Positions 30,570 to 39,844 of a stretch of DNA of 64,000 nucleotides are shown here, in pieces (within the stretch, counting starts at the first letter, position 1; the number at the start of each line of letters is the position of its first letter). The stretch comes from Fidelibacterota bacterium (lineage in GTDB: Bacteria > Fidelibacterota > Marinisomatia > Marinisomatales > Marinisomataceae): assembly GCA_019654715.1 (NCBI GenBank), contig BPEH01000003.1, forward strand, positions 1-64,000, read 5' to 3'. A program made the position numbers and the translations under genes. The notes under the pieces are model-generated. The model was not told the origin of the DNA. It was given only the letters and a program-made list of their open reading frames with translations, and ran no database searches.

Positions 30570-30656
30570 GGAGAGGTGGCTGAGTGGTTGAAAGCGGCAC
30601 CCTGCTAAGGTGTTATACGGGCAACTGTATCGAGGGTTCGAATCCCTCTCTCTCCG
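30570..30656 (+). tRNA. tRNA-Ser (anticodon GCT)
   Basis: An 87-base class II tRNA. The acceptor 5' strand GGAGAGG pairs with TCTCTCC at the 3' end, with a G discriminator. The D arm is GGCTGAGTGGTTGAAAGC. The anticodon loop CTGCTAA carries GCT. A long variable arm lies between the anticodon stem and T arm, and the T loop is GTTCGAATC. CCA is not encoded (GCA follows). Confidence 0.95.
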
Positions 30657-30658
30657 CA

Positions 30659-31906
30659 ATGAAAAATATCATAGCACTACTTATCTTAAGCTGTTTTTTA
30701 GTAGCTCAGGATCACAAGACCATTAATAAACCCAAATTGGCATTATGAGGATGGAGAAGGAATACTTTTTTGAAAGAAAAAAGGTAAAATAGGACTATTA
30801 AACTGAATTTCAAAAACATTACAGTCACCTAGAAGTTTGAAAAACCTAGCTTTTCCAATTGATATGTTCACAGGGTAAGGGTAAAATGCTAAAAAAACCT
30901 TTAAAGCTTATTCGATGTATGATAATGGTCAAATAAAAGAAGAAGGATATGTGGGGTTTTGGGAAAAAAGGGGGGAAAAACGGAAGTGGGAAGGATGGTA
31001 AAAAATGGTCAAAAAAAGTATAGCGGATCATATGGTAATAAGATTGGTGCAGAAACCCAAAATTGGGAAAAGGGAAACTTGGTACTAATGGACAATTAAG
31101 ATCTGTTGGAAATTTTCCTTAAGGGAAATTTTTCAATTTGCTTCCATGATTTTAAAATTTCAAATGAATACCTCTTGGTATGGGTTTTTTATTATTCAAA
31201 TGGCCAAAAAAATCTGAGGAGTTTACCAATTAGTATTTTCAAAAGTATTCCAAAAGAGGGTAGAATAAAGAAAAAGAAATGTTAAAGATAGACATGGATT
31301 CTAGTTTTATTAAGAAATCCATATAAGATTTGAAATAATAAAGTTATATGTTAAATTTCCTGAAGGAATGATCACTGTATAGTGGTTGTGCTGTATAGAG
31401 AAAAAGGTCGATGGTTTGAATGGTATGAAAGTGGTTGGGGAAAAGAATATTCAGTTGACGGTGTAGTTAAAAGCAGTCATAAGGAATCAGAGCAAGCATT
31501 TTTTGAAGAAACGTGGGAGCCTGAAAAAGACAAAAATTATCAAGCAGCATATGCATTGGCACAAAAAGCATTTCTTAATGCGGTTGATTGGGATGGAGAT
31601 CCTGTAGGAAGAGAAAAAGATTTTGTTGAATTCAAAAGTAAATCTAAACGAGATAAACGTACTTATAAGCAGTTTGTTTTTACTGGAGATTTAAAAGTGA
31701 TGACATATAGAAAAACAACAAGGGTAAGGGAAACTGACCCTTATATCCTTGAAGCTCTTGATGCTGGAGTCGGCCAAAACTATGGATTTAGTTATTACAA
31801 AAATAAAACTCAAACATATGGTGTTGGTGGTACTGGCGAGCGAACATACTTCATTGAATGCGATGATGGTGAGTGCAATATTGTTGATGAAAAATCTCAA
31901 TATTAA
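30659..31906 (+). CDS. YwqK/MORN-repeat-like exported protein, heavily frame-broken
   Basis: The ATG begins three bases after the tRNA and encodes a signal peptide (IIALLILSCFLVAQD). Through shifting frames I can read repeated MORN-like units: YSMYDNGQIKEEGY, GKWEGWYKNGQKKYSGSYG and GTNGQLRSVGN, then a further WY..NGQK-like unit around 31175-31210. From 31382 a clean 174-residue frame continues (GRWFEWYESGWGKEYSVDG) and ends in a novel Asp/Tyr/Lys-rich region. Indels between 30720 and 31380 are very dense, so the number of genes (one or two) is uncertain. Such repeats occur in YwqK-type proteins annotated as antitoxins, but nothing here supports a toxin-antitoxin role. Confidence 0.4.
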
Positions 31907-31998
31907 TCATGTTATCTCATACCCTAATTTTTTGTAGATTTAATTAATAAAAAAATATCCATACTATTCTTATGCCAAAATTTTTTATATTTTAAGTA

Positions 31999-32821
31999 AT
32001 GAAGAAAATTTTTTAGCAACTCTTTTTTTACTATTATTTTTCCTCAGGATGTTGAACTTATTGATATCATGAAAGAGAAAAATAAAATACATGCCGAAAA
32101 TAATTGGTCAGAATATAAAAAAAGTAAAGACGAAAGAATACCTCCAGGAACTGGGTTTCCAGAAGACCTTTTTGATCAGAGAGATAAATATAAAATATTT
32201 ACGATAGATGATGGTCGTACTGAATTAACTACTCAAATTTATGATAGTTATGCTTTCGATGATGATTTTGGTACAATATGGGTTCCTTTCTGGGAAGGTG
32301 GTAGTAGATATCTAGGCAGTGGCCCTAGAATGAACGATAAAAGCTATGTTGTTATCAAAGATAGGATTGAAAGAGAAGAGTTAATCTTATTTCTTAAAAA
32401 TTCATACGATAAATTTGGAAGTTGGAAAAAAAATGCAATTGAAAATAACATTACAAGCTATGAAAAAGAAATTGATAGGTTAGATATCTTATCTGTTAAT
32501 TGGCACCAAAATGGTGGAAGCGGTTTTTTTAAAAAAACTTATATGACTACTAACATGGTAATAAATTATGATGGGCGTGTTTCATTTTATATATTCATGC
32601 CAGGCGTACAAGAAAGAAGTGGCTATATTTATACTAAAGATGTCTCTGAAAGATTAACTATAAAAGACATTAATTCTTTAGAAAATATACTTTCTCAAGA
32701 AAGTGTGATTTCTCATATGGAAGAAGCTATGGTTAAAGATAAAAAATTGTTATGGGTATTATATTATAAGATTAAAGAAATTGAGGATTTAGAAAAAAAG
32801 AAAGAAGATCTTTTTCAGTAA
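31999..32821 (+). CDS. Exported protein of unknown function (frame break in signal peptide)
   Basis: The clean frame starts at 32069. An ATG at 31999 followed by a hydrophobic stretch readable with one or two indels (LATLFLLLFF) looks like its signal peptide, ending in QDVELIDIM. The mature part (about 250 residues) is rich in charged and aromatic residues, for example YDSYAFDDDFGTIWVPFWEG and WHQNGGSGFFKKTYMTTNM. It ends in a Lys/Glu-rich helix (KIKEIEDLEKKKEDLFQ). I do not recognise the family. The 92 bases before 31999 are AT-rich with no visible gene. Confidence 0.5.
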
Positions 32822-32854
32822 GTAGCTTAAATCATACTATAACCATACCACCTA

Positions 32855-33376
32855 ATGAAAAAAATATTCATCATTACATCCATTGCTTTAACAGCCTTTG
32901 TTTTAATACAGTGTGAGGATGTATCAAGCGAAGAAGATTCTCAAGACGTATCCATTGCATTTGATATGCGTTTGCCAGTAGATAGTAATGGGTATTATCA
33001 TTTAACACTCAAAAAAGATGCAAATTCGTGGCAAACAATCCATCGGGTTGATGGGGTTGTTACTGATGAATCTGGTCCAGTATTCTACCAAAGAATCACT
33101 TGGGAGAGCAATTTATATTGGTATCTTGGAGATACATTGGGATATATAGTCAAAAGAGCATTATCAGATGATGTTGTTTATGTATCTTATGATACGATTT
33201 ATATTACAGGATTTAATGGTATGGAAGTTCCAACAAGCAATGCGGTAAGTTATAGCAATAGTGATGGAGAAATAAGTAATATGATTGCCCCAGTAAAGTC
33301 AATGGAGGGAGACACGTTATTGTTGACAGCATATTACGATGACAATCATGCTACATTTGGTATAGTGTTAGATTAA
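32855..33376 (+). CDS. Small lipoprotein of unknown function
   Basis: The signal peptide has a lipobox-like end (FVLIQCEDVSSEED) and an acidic linker, suggesting anchoring in the outer membrane. The 150-residue mature domain is predicted beta-rich (VSIAFDMRLPVDSNGYYHLT, TLLLTAYYDDNHATFGIVL). I recognise no motif. It stands alone between an unknown exported protein and the CPBP protease gene. Confidence 0.6.
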   Translation: MKKIFIITSIALTAFVLIQCEDVSSEEDSQDVSIAFDMRLPVDSNGYYHLTLKKDANSWQTIHRVDGVVTDESGPVFYQRITWESNLYWYLGDTLGYIVKRALSDDVVYVSYDTIYITGFNGMEVPTSNAVSYSNSDGEISNMIAPVKSMEGDTLLLTAYYDDNHATFGIVLD

Positions 33377-33416
33377 TAACAAAAAGAATTTAAACTCAAA
33401 GAAGGGAAACATAATT

Positions 33417-34313
33417 ATGTCAGAACCAACAATTAAACAAGGATGGCTTAGAGCATTAATCTTTATGCCGATTTGGTTTGTAACAATGATGATGGTAGTC
33501 GGAGGGGGAAGTGTATTAATGATGGTACTATCTGGTGTTGATATGCAGAATGAAGCGGCTGTAGGAGAATGGGCTATGGGAATGGAAAGCATGGGATTTT
33601 CATCACCAATAATGCTTGGTATGGCTGTGCTGCAAATATTTGCTAGTTTTCTAGCCATTTGGTTTATGATGGCCATATTTAATAAAGAACCATTAACCAA
33701 TATTGGATTATCCGTAAAAGGTCGCGGAAAAGAGATGTTAGCTGGACTGGGAGCTGCTTTATTGTTTATAGGCGGTATTTTCCTCATTTTATGGTGTTTT
33801 GATGCTATTATAGTAGTTGGCGAACAGCCGGTTCTATTAAGTAGTGAGATTATGGTGAGCTTAATGTTGTTTGTTGCTGCATTTGATGAGGAAATCGTAT
33901 TTCGTGGTTATGTATTAAATAATTTGATGGATTCAATGAATCGATGGTGGGCACTAGGAATTTCTTCTTTAGTGTTTGCTTTAATGCATGCCGGAAACCC
34001 TAATGTATGGAGTACTTTTGTTCCAATGACAGAATTGTTTGCCGCAGGGTTTATCTTAGGCATTAGTTATACCTTTACAAAAAACCTATGGTTTCCAACC
34101 TTCTTTCACTTTGGATGGAATTTTTTCCAAGGATTATTTGGATTTGAAATCAGCGGAATGGGAGTAGATTCTTGGAAAGCAATTGCACATGAAAATTCAG
34201 GACAAGTTCCTGATATTATTTCAGGAGGAGCATTTGGGATTGAAGGTTCTATTATTGCTTTATGTTCAACCATTTTAGGAACCGGTCTAATCTATATGTA
34301 TTACACAAAATGA
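33417..34313 (+). CDS. CPBP-family intramembrane glutamic endopeptidase
   Basis: A multi-pass membrane protein of 298 residues with the CPBP/Abi motifs. These are Glu158-Glu159-x3-Arg163 in FDEEIVFRGYVLNNL, the Phe-x3-His motif in VFALMHAGNPN, and the third motif FFHFGWNFFQG. The family includes prenyl-protein CAAX proteases and bacteriocin self-immunity factors; its target here is unknown. A GAAGGG ribosome site precedes the ATG. The stop overlaps the next gene's start (ATGA). Confidence 0.9.
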   Translation: MSEPTIKQGWLRALIFMPIWFVTMMMVVGGGSVLMMVLSGVDMQNEAAVGEWAMGMESMGFSSPIMLGMAVLQIFASFLAIWFMMAIFNKEPLTNIGLSVKGRGKEMLAGLGAALLFIGGIFLILWCFDAIIVVGEQPVLLSSEIMVSLMLFVAAFDEEIVFRGYVLNNLMDSMNRWWALGISSLVFALMHAGNPNVWSTFVPMTELFAAGFILGISYTFTKNLWFPTFFHFGWNFFQGLFGFEISGMGVDSWKAIAHENSGQVPDIISGGAFGIEGSIIALCSTILGTGLIYMYYTK

Positions 34314-34873
34314 GACAATCCTACACTATCATAAAAAGGATTATCGAGCTTATTATTTTAGGAGCTATATTGTGTTTATCAGTTTCTTGTTCTGATAATC
34401 TTCCTGATGGGACGGTAGAAGATCCTAATACAGGACAGCCAATGATAGTAGGAAGTATTGTTTTAGATGATCTAAAAAAAGAGCCATTTGAAGAATGGTA
34501 TGCATCTGGTTTTCAAGGGTATGATGTAGATTTTCAATTAACTAGTGCTATTGATGATCCGAATGGATATACATATGAAGTATTTCTTGGTACTTGGTGT
34601 GCTGATAGTAGACGAGAAGTACCAAAAATTGCTAAAATATTTCAAACACTAGATATTGCACCAGAAAATGTACAATATGTATGTGTAGATAGGGATAAAA
34701 TTAGTCCTGGTGATGAACATGTAGGAAAAGATATTCGTTATGTTCCAACCGTGATTGTGACTAAAAATAACGAAGAAATAGGTCGTATTGTAGAAACCCC
34801 TATTGGAACCATTGAAAGCGATTTATTAGAGATTAATTTAGGAATTGCTCCTACACCTAATTACGCTCAGTAA
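34310..34873 (+). CDS. Thioredoxin-fold lipoprotein with single active-site cysteine
   Basis: The start is the ATG overlapping the protease stop. The lipobox reads LSVSCSDN. The mature domain has a thioredoxin-like strand-motif, YEVFLGTWCADSRREVPKI, where the usual CxxC is C-x-x-S. The cis-Pro loop is at RYVPTVIVTKNNEEIGRI. Similar WCxDS proteins occur in Bacteroidota as thioredoxin-family proteins. With only one Cys it cannot form the normal disulfide, so an isomerase or binding role is more likely than a reductase. The 3' end overlaps the opposing BolA-like gene by 17 bases. Confidence 0.75.
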   Translation: MRQSYTIIKRIIELIILGAILCLSVSCSDNLPDGTVEDPNTGQPMIVGSIVLDDLKKEPFEEWYASGFQGYDVDFQLTSAIDDPNGYTYEVFLGTWCADSRREVPKIAKIFQTLDIAPENVQYVCVDRDKISPGDEHVGKDIRYVPTVIVTKNNEEIGRIVETPIGTIESDLLEINLGIAPTPNYAQ

Positions 34874-35150
34874 TTTTTTTATATTCTTCAGGGGTGTGGG
34901 TTTTCATGGTTAACGCATGAATTTCATCGTGCATATATTCATCAACAACTCTATATACAAGTTGATGGCGTTCAATAAGACTCATTCCTTCAAAATCAGG
35001 ACTTACTAATATCATACTTAAGTGGAAATTTCCTTCAAAGGTTGCATGATTTTCATGTTGCGCGGTGTAATCAAATATTTTGATAAAATCTACGGAGATA
35101 GTTTCTGATATTTTTTTCGAAATTATTGTCTGTAATTTTTCAAGCTTCAT
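34857..35150 (-). CDS. BolA family protein
   Basis: A 97-residue protein with the BolA layout. HENHATFEGNFHLSMILVS corresponds to the H...G.HF..iVS block, followed by FEGMSLIERHQLVYRV. The invariant helix-strand ending EIHALTMKTHTPEEY follows. BolA proteins bind glutaredoxins and [2Fe-2S] clusters and act in iron homeostasis or as transcription regulators. It is one of only two minus-strand genes, divergent from a TPR lipoprotein 14 bases away and converging on the thioredoxin-fold gene. Confidence 0.88.
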   Translation of the reverse strand: MKLEKLQTIISKKISETISVDFIKIFDYTAQHENHATFEGNFHLSMILVSPDFEGMSLIERHQLVYRVVDEYMHDEIHALTMKTHTPEEYKKITERN

Positions 35151-35164
35151 TGTAACTTCTGTTT

Positions 35165-36787
35165 ATGATATCTGAATTTAATTCAAAAATAATTAAATCC
35201 TTATGTCTTTTGGTTTTTCTCCAGGCCTGTGCCTATTTCAATACTTTTTACAATGCGCAAGAACACTATCAGATGGCAGAAAAAATACGGATGGAAAATT
35301 TTGGAAATAAATTACCCTCAAAAGCTATTCAAGAATATCAAAGCGCAATTGAAAAATCTGAGAAAGTACTTACAGAATATGGTGATAGTAAGTACGTACA
35401 AGATGCATTGCTCCTAAAGGGGAGATCTCATTTTTTTAAGAATGAATATGATAGTGCAAAAGAAGCGTTTAATCAATTACAGGATTCGGAAGAAGTTTTC
35501 TTTCAAAATGAAACAAAATATTGGTTGGCATTATGTAAATGGAAAGATTTTAGACCTCAACCAGCTATTAATGATTTGAAAGATTTGCTGGAAGAAACTG
35601 AATTGGTGGATTTAGAATCTCGTATATACTTAGCGTTAGGTGAAATTTATCTTGAAATTGATCGACCAGATTCTGCATTTCAATTTTTAGATCGTGGAGC
35701 AGAGACTGCTAGTAGTCGTTTAACCAGAGAACAAATTTATTTCCAGATAGCAGAATTATCCTATGGAAATGAATTGTATCAACAAGCATCTGATAACTAC
35801 AAAAATGTTCTTAGTAATACCATATCGGTTTCAAGGATTCGAGAATCGAATCTAAAAATTATTCAAACATATCGTTTATTAGGAGATCTTGATGAAGCTA
35901 AGAAAAGAATAGAACAACTGCTCTTAGATGAAAATTTTAACTCAATTAAAGGAAAATTAAGTCTAGAATTAGCAAAGATTGAATTAGACAAAAACAACCT
36001 AGATTTTGCTATACAAAGTTTGGATCAAGTAGCCCAAGATAATCAAAATACTGAAGTTGCGGTGGAAGCATACTATTTGCTTGGGAATATCTTTCTTAAA
36101 AACCCAAATATTGATTTTGAACGTGCAAATTTTTTTATGGATAAAGGAATGAAGCAAAATTTTAATTCTCCCTATAAAATTATTATTTCTAATAAACGAG
36201 ATTCGGTGAATAAGATTATTACACTTATTAAGGATTCAGAAGGAGATATTTCTGATAATCCATCAATTTTATACGGAATTGCAGAAATTTTAGCATTTGA
36301 TATTGGTAGCACTTATGAAGCATTAGATTATTTCGAAACAATTATTAATAATCATGCAGAATCAAATTTTTATACACAGTCTTTATTTACTGCTTATTCC
36401 ATATATAACAGAAAAAATGCCTTAGAAGGTGATGAGTATAAAGAAATAATTTTAGAACAATATCCACAATCAGATTATGCAAAAATGATTATAGAAAATG
36501 AACAATTAAATCTTGAGCATGAACCTTCAAAGCTTCTCTTAACTGCTGAGTCACTCTGGGCTACTGATCAGAAGAAATCTTTAAGTGTTTATAGACAGAT
36601 TCTAGACAAAGATTCATCAACGTCATCTTCAAATATTGCAGCATATTTTCTAGCATATTATTATGACTATGAGTTATCCCAAAAAGATAGTGCTATTGTG
36701 TATTATCAATGGATTAAAGAAAAACATCCATCTTCAGATCAAGGAATCATTGCTCAGAAAAGATTGGAAGCACTTAATGTTGAGTAA
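35165..36787 (+). CDS. TPR-repeat lipoprotein
   Basis: The N terminus has a lipobox (LVFLQACAYFNTFYNAQ). CAYFNTFYN-type openings are typical of Neomarinimicrobiota and related TPR lipoproteins. The remaining about 510 residues are TPR units, for example ALLLKGRSHFFKNEYDSAKE, YLALGEIYLEIDRPDSAF and FLAYYYDYELSQKDSAIVYY. The final repeats are spaced like BamD/YbgF repeats. It is likely a periplasmic or outer-membrane scaffold. Its end overlaps the pyrD start by 11 bases. Confidence 0.75.
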   Translation: MISEFNSKIIKSLCLLVFLQACAYFNTFYNAQEHYQMAEKIRMENFGNKLPSKAIQEYQSAIEKSEKVLTEYGDSKYVQDALLLKGRSHFFKNEYDSAKEAFNQLQDSEEVFFQNETKYWLALCKWKDFRPQPAINDLKDLLEETELVDLESRIYLALGEIYLEIDRPDSAFQFLDRGAETASSRLTREQIYFQIAELSYGNELYQQASDNYKNVLSNTISVSRIRESNLKIIQTYRLLGDLDEAKKRIEQLLLDENFNSIKGKLSLELAKIELDKNNLDFAIQSLDQVAQDNQNTEVAVEAYYLLGNIFLKNPNIDFERANFFMDKGMKQNFNSPYKIIISNKRDSVNKIITLIKDSEGDISDNPSILYGIAEILAFDIGSTYEALDYFETIINNHAESNFYTQSLFTAYSIYNRKNALEGDEYKEIILEQYPQSDYAKMIIENEQLNLEHEPSKLLLTAESLWATDQKKSLSVYRQILDKDSSTSSSNIAAYFLAYYYDYELSQKDSAIVYYQWIKEKHPSSDQGIIAQKRLEALNVE

Positions 36788-37841
36788 TACAAGGGCAAAG
36801 ATATTATCAATAGATTATCGTTTTATAAGAAGAACAATAATTAATCTATGTGCTCGAAGACCTAGAGATTTAGAACAAGCTATCATTATTGGGGATAGAT
36901 TAAATAGTGGTTTAATGCATTCTCCGCTACGCAATCTTTTTAAATTCTCTATTCCTAAAAATATTAGTGCATCATTATTTGATTTAGAGTTTCCCTCACC
37001 AATAATTGCGGCTTCCTTTAAAGATGATATAGATGCATTATTTCAATGGCAATTATTAGGCTTAGGCGGTATCACATATAAAACAGTGCTAAAAACTCCA
37101 TCAGATGGGAATAAAAGACCTAGAATACAGGAAATTCAATATAATTCACACTATGGATTAATTAACTCGTTGGGTTTGCCAACAAAAGGTTTAGAACATT
37201 TTGTTTCTAATTTTGATAATAAACAAATATTGTCTTTTAATCGTCCTGTAGGAATCAGTATTGGAGGGAATAGTTTAGACGAATATTTAGATGTTTTTAA
37301 TAAGATCCATCTCAAAGTACATTCTTTGGACTTTAAAAAAGTTTTTTATGAGATAAATATAAGTTGTCCAAATACACAAGATGGAAAATGTTTAAGCGAC
37401 AATTTAGAAGATTTGTCATCGTTAATAAGAGCAATCCGATCTGTTTCTTCAAATATAGTGATTGTCAAAGTATCTCCTGATAGTAACGATGAAGAGGTTC
37501 TAAATATATGTGAATTACTCTCTAATTTTGAAAAATGTGCTATCAATGTAGGAAATACAAAGTATATATCAACCCAATCGGTTGGATTAAATGCTAATGA
37601 GTTCTCAGAAGAAGGTGGAGGATTAAGTGGGATTGCTTTATTTGAAAACACTTTAAAGAGAGTTGAATTAGTACATAATAATTCTAAAATTCCAATAATT
37701 GCTACAGGGGGAATCATGGACTATAATCAGGTAAAAGCTGTACAAGATAAAGGAGCAATCTTAATTGGTATGGCAACTCAGTTAGTAAATGATCCATTTA
37801 AAATTCCTCAAATTAACACTAAACTATCTCATGCGTTTTAG
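36777..37841 (+). CDS. pyrD: Dihydroorotate dehydrogenase family protein
   Basis: An FMN enzyme that oxidises dihydroorotate in pyrimidine synthesis. Landmarks are ISIGGNSLDEYLDVF, the substrate loop INISCPNTQDGKCLSDN and FMN-binding VIVKVSPDSND. The C-terminal phosphate loops are EEGGGLSGIALFENTLKRV and IIATGGIMDYNQVKAVQDKG. The membrane class-2 N-terminal helix is short and the SCPNT loop differs from the usual SSPNT, so a class assignment is uncertain. The start is the ATG inside the previous gene's end. Length (354) fits the family. Confidence 0.82.
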   Translation: MLSNTRAKILSIDYRFIRRTIINLCARRPRDLEQAIIIGDRLNSGLMHSPLRNLFKFSIPKNISASLFDLEFPSPIIAASFKDDIDALFQWQLLGLGGITYKTVLKTPSDGNKRPRIQEIQYNSHYGLINSLGLPTKGLEHFVSNFDNKQILSFNRPVGISIGGNSLDEYLDVFNKIHLKVHSLDFKKVFYEINISCPNTQDGKCLSDNLEDLSSLIRAIRSVSSNIVIVKVSPDSNDEEVLNICELLSNFEKCAINVGNTKYISTQSVGLNANEFSEEGGGLSGIALFENTLKRVELVHNNSKIPIIATGGIMDYNQVKAVQDKGAILIGMATQLVNDPFKIPQINTKLSHAF

Positions 37842-38275
37842 AACAATATTACTAATCTCTTTTATGCTGATAAGCTTTCGGTCCAAGCATTGTTTATGGT
37901 GATTATGTTAATTCGGATGGAATGACTCGGAAACAAATTGAGGCGATACGCAACCATCCTAAGGTTCAGATAGGGATTGCTTCGTATTATGGAAAAGAAT
38001 TTCATAGAAAATTAACAGCAAATGGACAAAAATTTAATATGTATAGGGTTAGCGCTGCACACAAGACTCTCCCCTTGGGAACAAAAATACGAGTAACTAA
38101 TCTAAGCAATGGAAAATCACTTAAAGTTATTATTAATGATAGAGGACCATTTGCAAAAGGTCGCATATTAGATTTATCATATAGGGCCGCACAAAAACTA
38201 GGATTTGTTAATCAAGGAACAACTAAGGTTCGTATTGATGTACTGAATCTTGGTGATAATAAATATTATAAATAA
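37831..38275 (+). CDS. RlpA-like septal/lytic protein (frame break after signal peptide)
   Basis: The double-psi beta-barrel domain is intact: GIASYYGKEFHRKLTANGQK, AAHKTLPLGTKIRVTN and the catalytic-type VIINDRGPFAKGRILDLS. RlpA binds and sometimes cleaves denuded glycan strands. A signal peptide from an ATG overlapping the pyrD stop (RTILLISFMLISF) joins this domain after a one-base shift near 37878. There is no SPOR domain, so this is the short form. Confidence 0.85.
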
Positions 38276-38277
38276 TT

Positions 38278-39168
38278 ATGAAATCTATTCTTTGTATCGT
38301 TAATCCTGTCAGTGGATTAGAAAAATCACTTAAAGTATACTATGAAGTAGAGAAAAAGATAGTAAATGCGGGATTTGCTCCTAAATTATTTACCACAAGC
38401 TATGCTGGTCATGCTACCGAATATGTTTCTACTCTAAAACCAAATGAATTTGATAGGGTATTAGTTTTTGGAGGAGATGGGACAGTGAATGAGACGGTAA
38501 ATGGACTATATCAAGCAGACTTATTGACTCATTTTCCCCTTGGCATTATTCCGACTGGATCTGGTAATTCAGTTATGCACGATATTGATTGTCTTGATTA
38601 TCATGATGCAATAGATAGAGCTTTAGAGAACAATATTCAATTAATGGATGTAAATAAGGTTATTTTTGATGACGGAGTACGGTTGAGTATTAGTATTATA
38701 GGATGGGGAATGTTTTCTTATGGGAACCTTCTGGCTGAAAAGTTAAGATTTTTGGGGACAATACGTTATGATGTTGCCTCAATAATTAAGTTGTTGCAAC
38801 GATCATTTTATGATGCAAAAATGACAATTAATAACACCACATTTGATATTTCATGTGCATTTATAGTAGGATGCAATAGTATGCATACTGGAAAAGGCAT
38901 GAAAGCAGCTCCAAATGGGGGATTCTTCGACGGAGTAATAGATATATTGATTGTTAAAAATGATGTAAATCGATTTCAATTGATTAATTTATTTTCAAAG
39001 GTGTTTAGCGGAGAACATGTTCAGCTACCATATGTGCATATAGAGAAGGCAAAATCATTCACAATTGATGCTTTGGGAGAATCTCTATTTAACTTGGATG
39101 GAGATTTAGTTAAAAGTAGTAAAATTAGCACCGAAGTAATTCCAAAAGCGATTAAGCTTTTGGTATAA
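38278..39168 (+). CDS. Diacylglycerol kinase-family lipid kinase
   Basis: The catalytic domain is complete. It has SILCIVNPVSGLEKSLKV, the Gly-Gly-Asp-Gly nucleotide loop in VFGGDGTVNETVNGL, IIPTGSGNSVMHDI, and the C-terminal beta-sandwich with ALGESLFNLDGDLV. The family (DgkB/YegS/LCB5) phosphorylates diacylglycerol, sphingoid bases or similar lipids. It sits directly before cdsA, so lipid recycling of diacylglycerol to phosphatidate is a reasonable but unproven role. Confidence 0.88.
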   Translation: MKSILCIVNPVSGLEKSLKVYYEVEKKIVNAGFAPKLFTTSYAGHATEYVSTLKPNEFDRVLVFGGDGTVNETVNGLYQADLLTHFPLGIIPTGSGNSVMHDIDCLDYHDAIDRALENNIQLMDVNKVIFDDGVRLSISIIGWGMFSYGNLLAEKLRFLGTIRYDVASIIKLLQRSFYDAKMTINNTTFDISCAFIVGCNSMHTGKGMKAAPNGGFFDGVIDILIVKNDVNRFQLINLFSKVFSGEHVQLPYVHIEKAKSFTIDALGESLFNLDGDLVKSSKISTEVIPKAIKLLV

Positions 39169-39193
39169 TTAGGAACTATTCTTAGCTTCTCAT

Positions 39194-39844
39194 ATGAGTT
39201 CTCTTCAATCAAGACTTCCCGTTTATCTAATAGGTCTTCCTCTCTCTATATGGATTGTCTTAATTGGTGGATGGGCTTTCAAGCTTTTTGTAGTATTTTT
39301 TATGACTATGGCTTTCATCGAATTTCTTTCTTTGAGGTCAAAAGATAGAAATTTTATTCTTTGGGCTTTTTTTGGTATCTGTTATGTGTGTGTTGGTCTT
39401 TCATCTTTGCTTGTTTTGCGCAGCATCGATAACGAGCTGAATTCTTATTTTACACTTATGTTGTTCTGTGGAGTGACATTAAACGATACTTTTGCATACA
39501 TCTTTGGTAGTTTGATTGGTGGAAAGAAAATTGCCCCATCAATTAGTCCAAACAAAACTTACGCAGGTCTATTCGGTGGCTTGATAGCCTCCATAGCGTT
39601 TATATTGCTATTTGATCGCTTTGTTTTTGATCTTAGCATAGGTGACCAGTGCATGTTCGTATTGATCTTCAGCATTGTTGGATTTTTAGGCGATTTATTC
39701 GAATCTTTCTTAAAACGACAAGCGAATGTAAAGGATTCATCTCATCTATTAATGGGGCATGGTGGTGCATTGGATAGAGTTGATTCTTTAATATTGACAT
39801 CTCCGCCAACATTGTTATATGTTATTGGTCAATATTTGTTATGA
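39194..39844 (+). CDS. cdsA: Phosphatidate cytidylyltransferase CdsA
   Basis: Makes CDP-diacylglycerol from phosphatidate and CTP in the inner membrane. It has about six helices, the conserved NDTFAYIFGSLIGGKKIAPS with ISPNKTYAGLFGGL, and the signature GFLGDLFESFLKRQANVKDS followed by GHGGALDRVDSLI. At 217 residues it is somewhat shorter than E. coli CdsA. Its stop overlaps the MutL-like gene start (ATGA). Confidence 0.93.
   Translation: MSSLQSRLPVYLIGLPLSIWIVLIGGWAFKLFVVFFMTMAFIEFLSLRSKDRNFILWAFFGICYVCVGLSSLLVLRSIDNELNSYFTLMLFCGVTLNDTFAYIFGSLIGGKKIAPSISPNKTYAGLFGGLIASIAFILLFDRFVFDLSIGDQCMFVLIFSIVGFLGDLFESFLKRQANVKDSSHLLMGHGGALDRVDSLILTSPPTLLYVIGQYLL

Noticed and set aside
30570-31380. Integrated mobile element at tRNA-Ser
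   Set aside because: No integrase, transposase or duplicated tRNA end (att site) could be found downstream.
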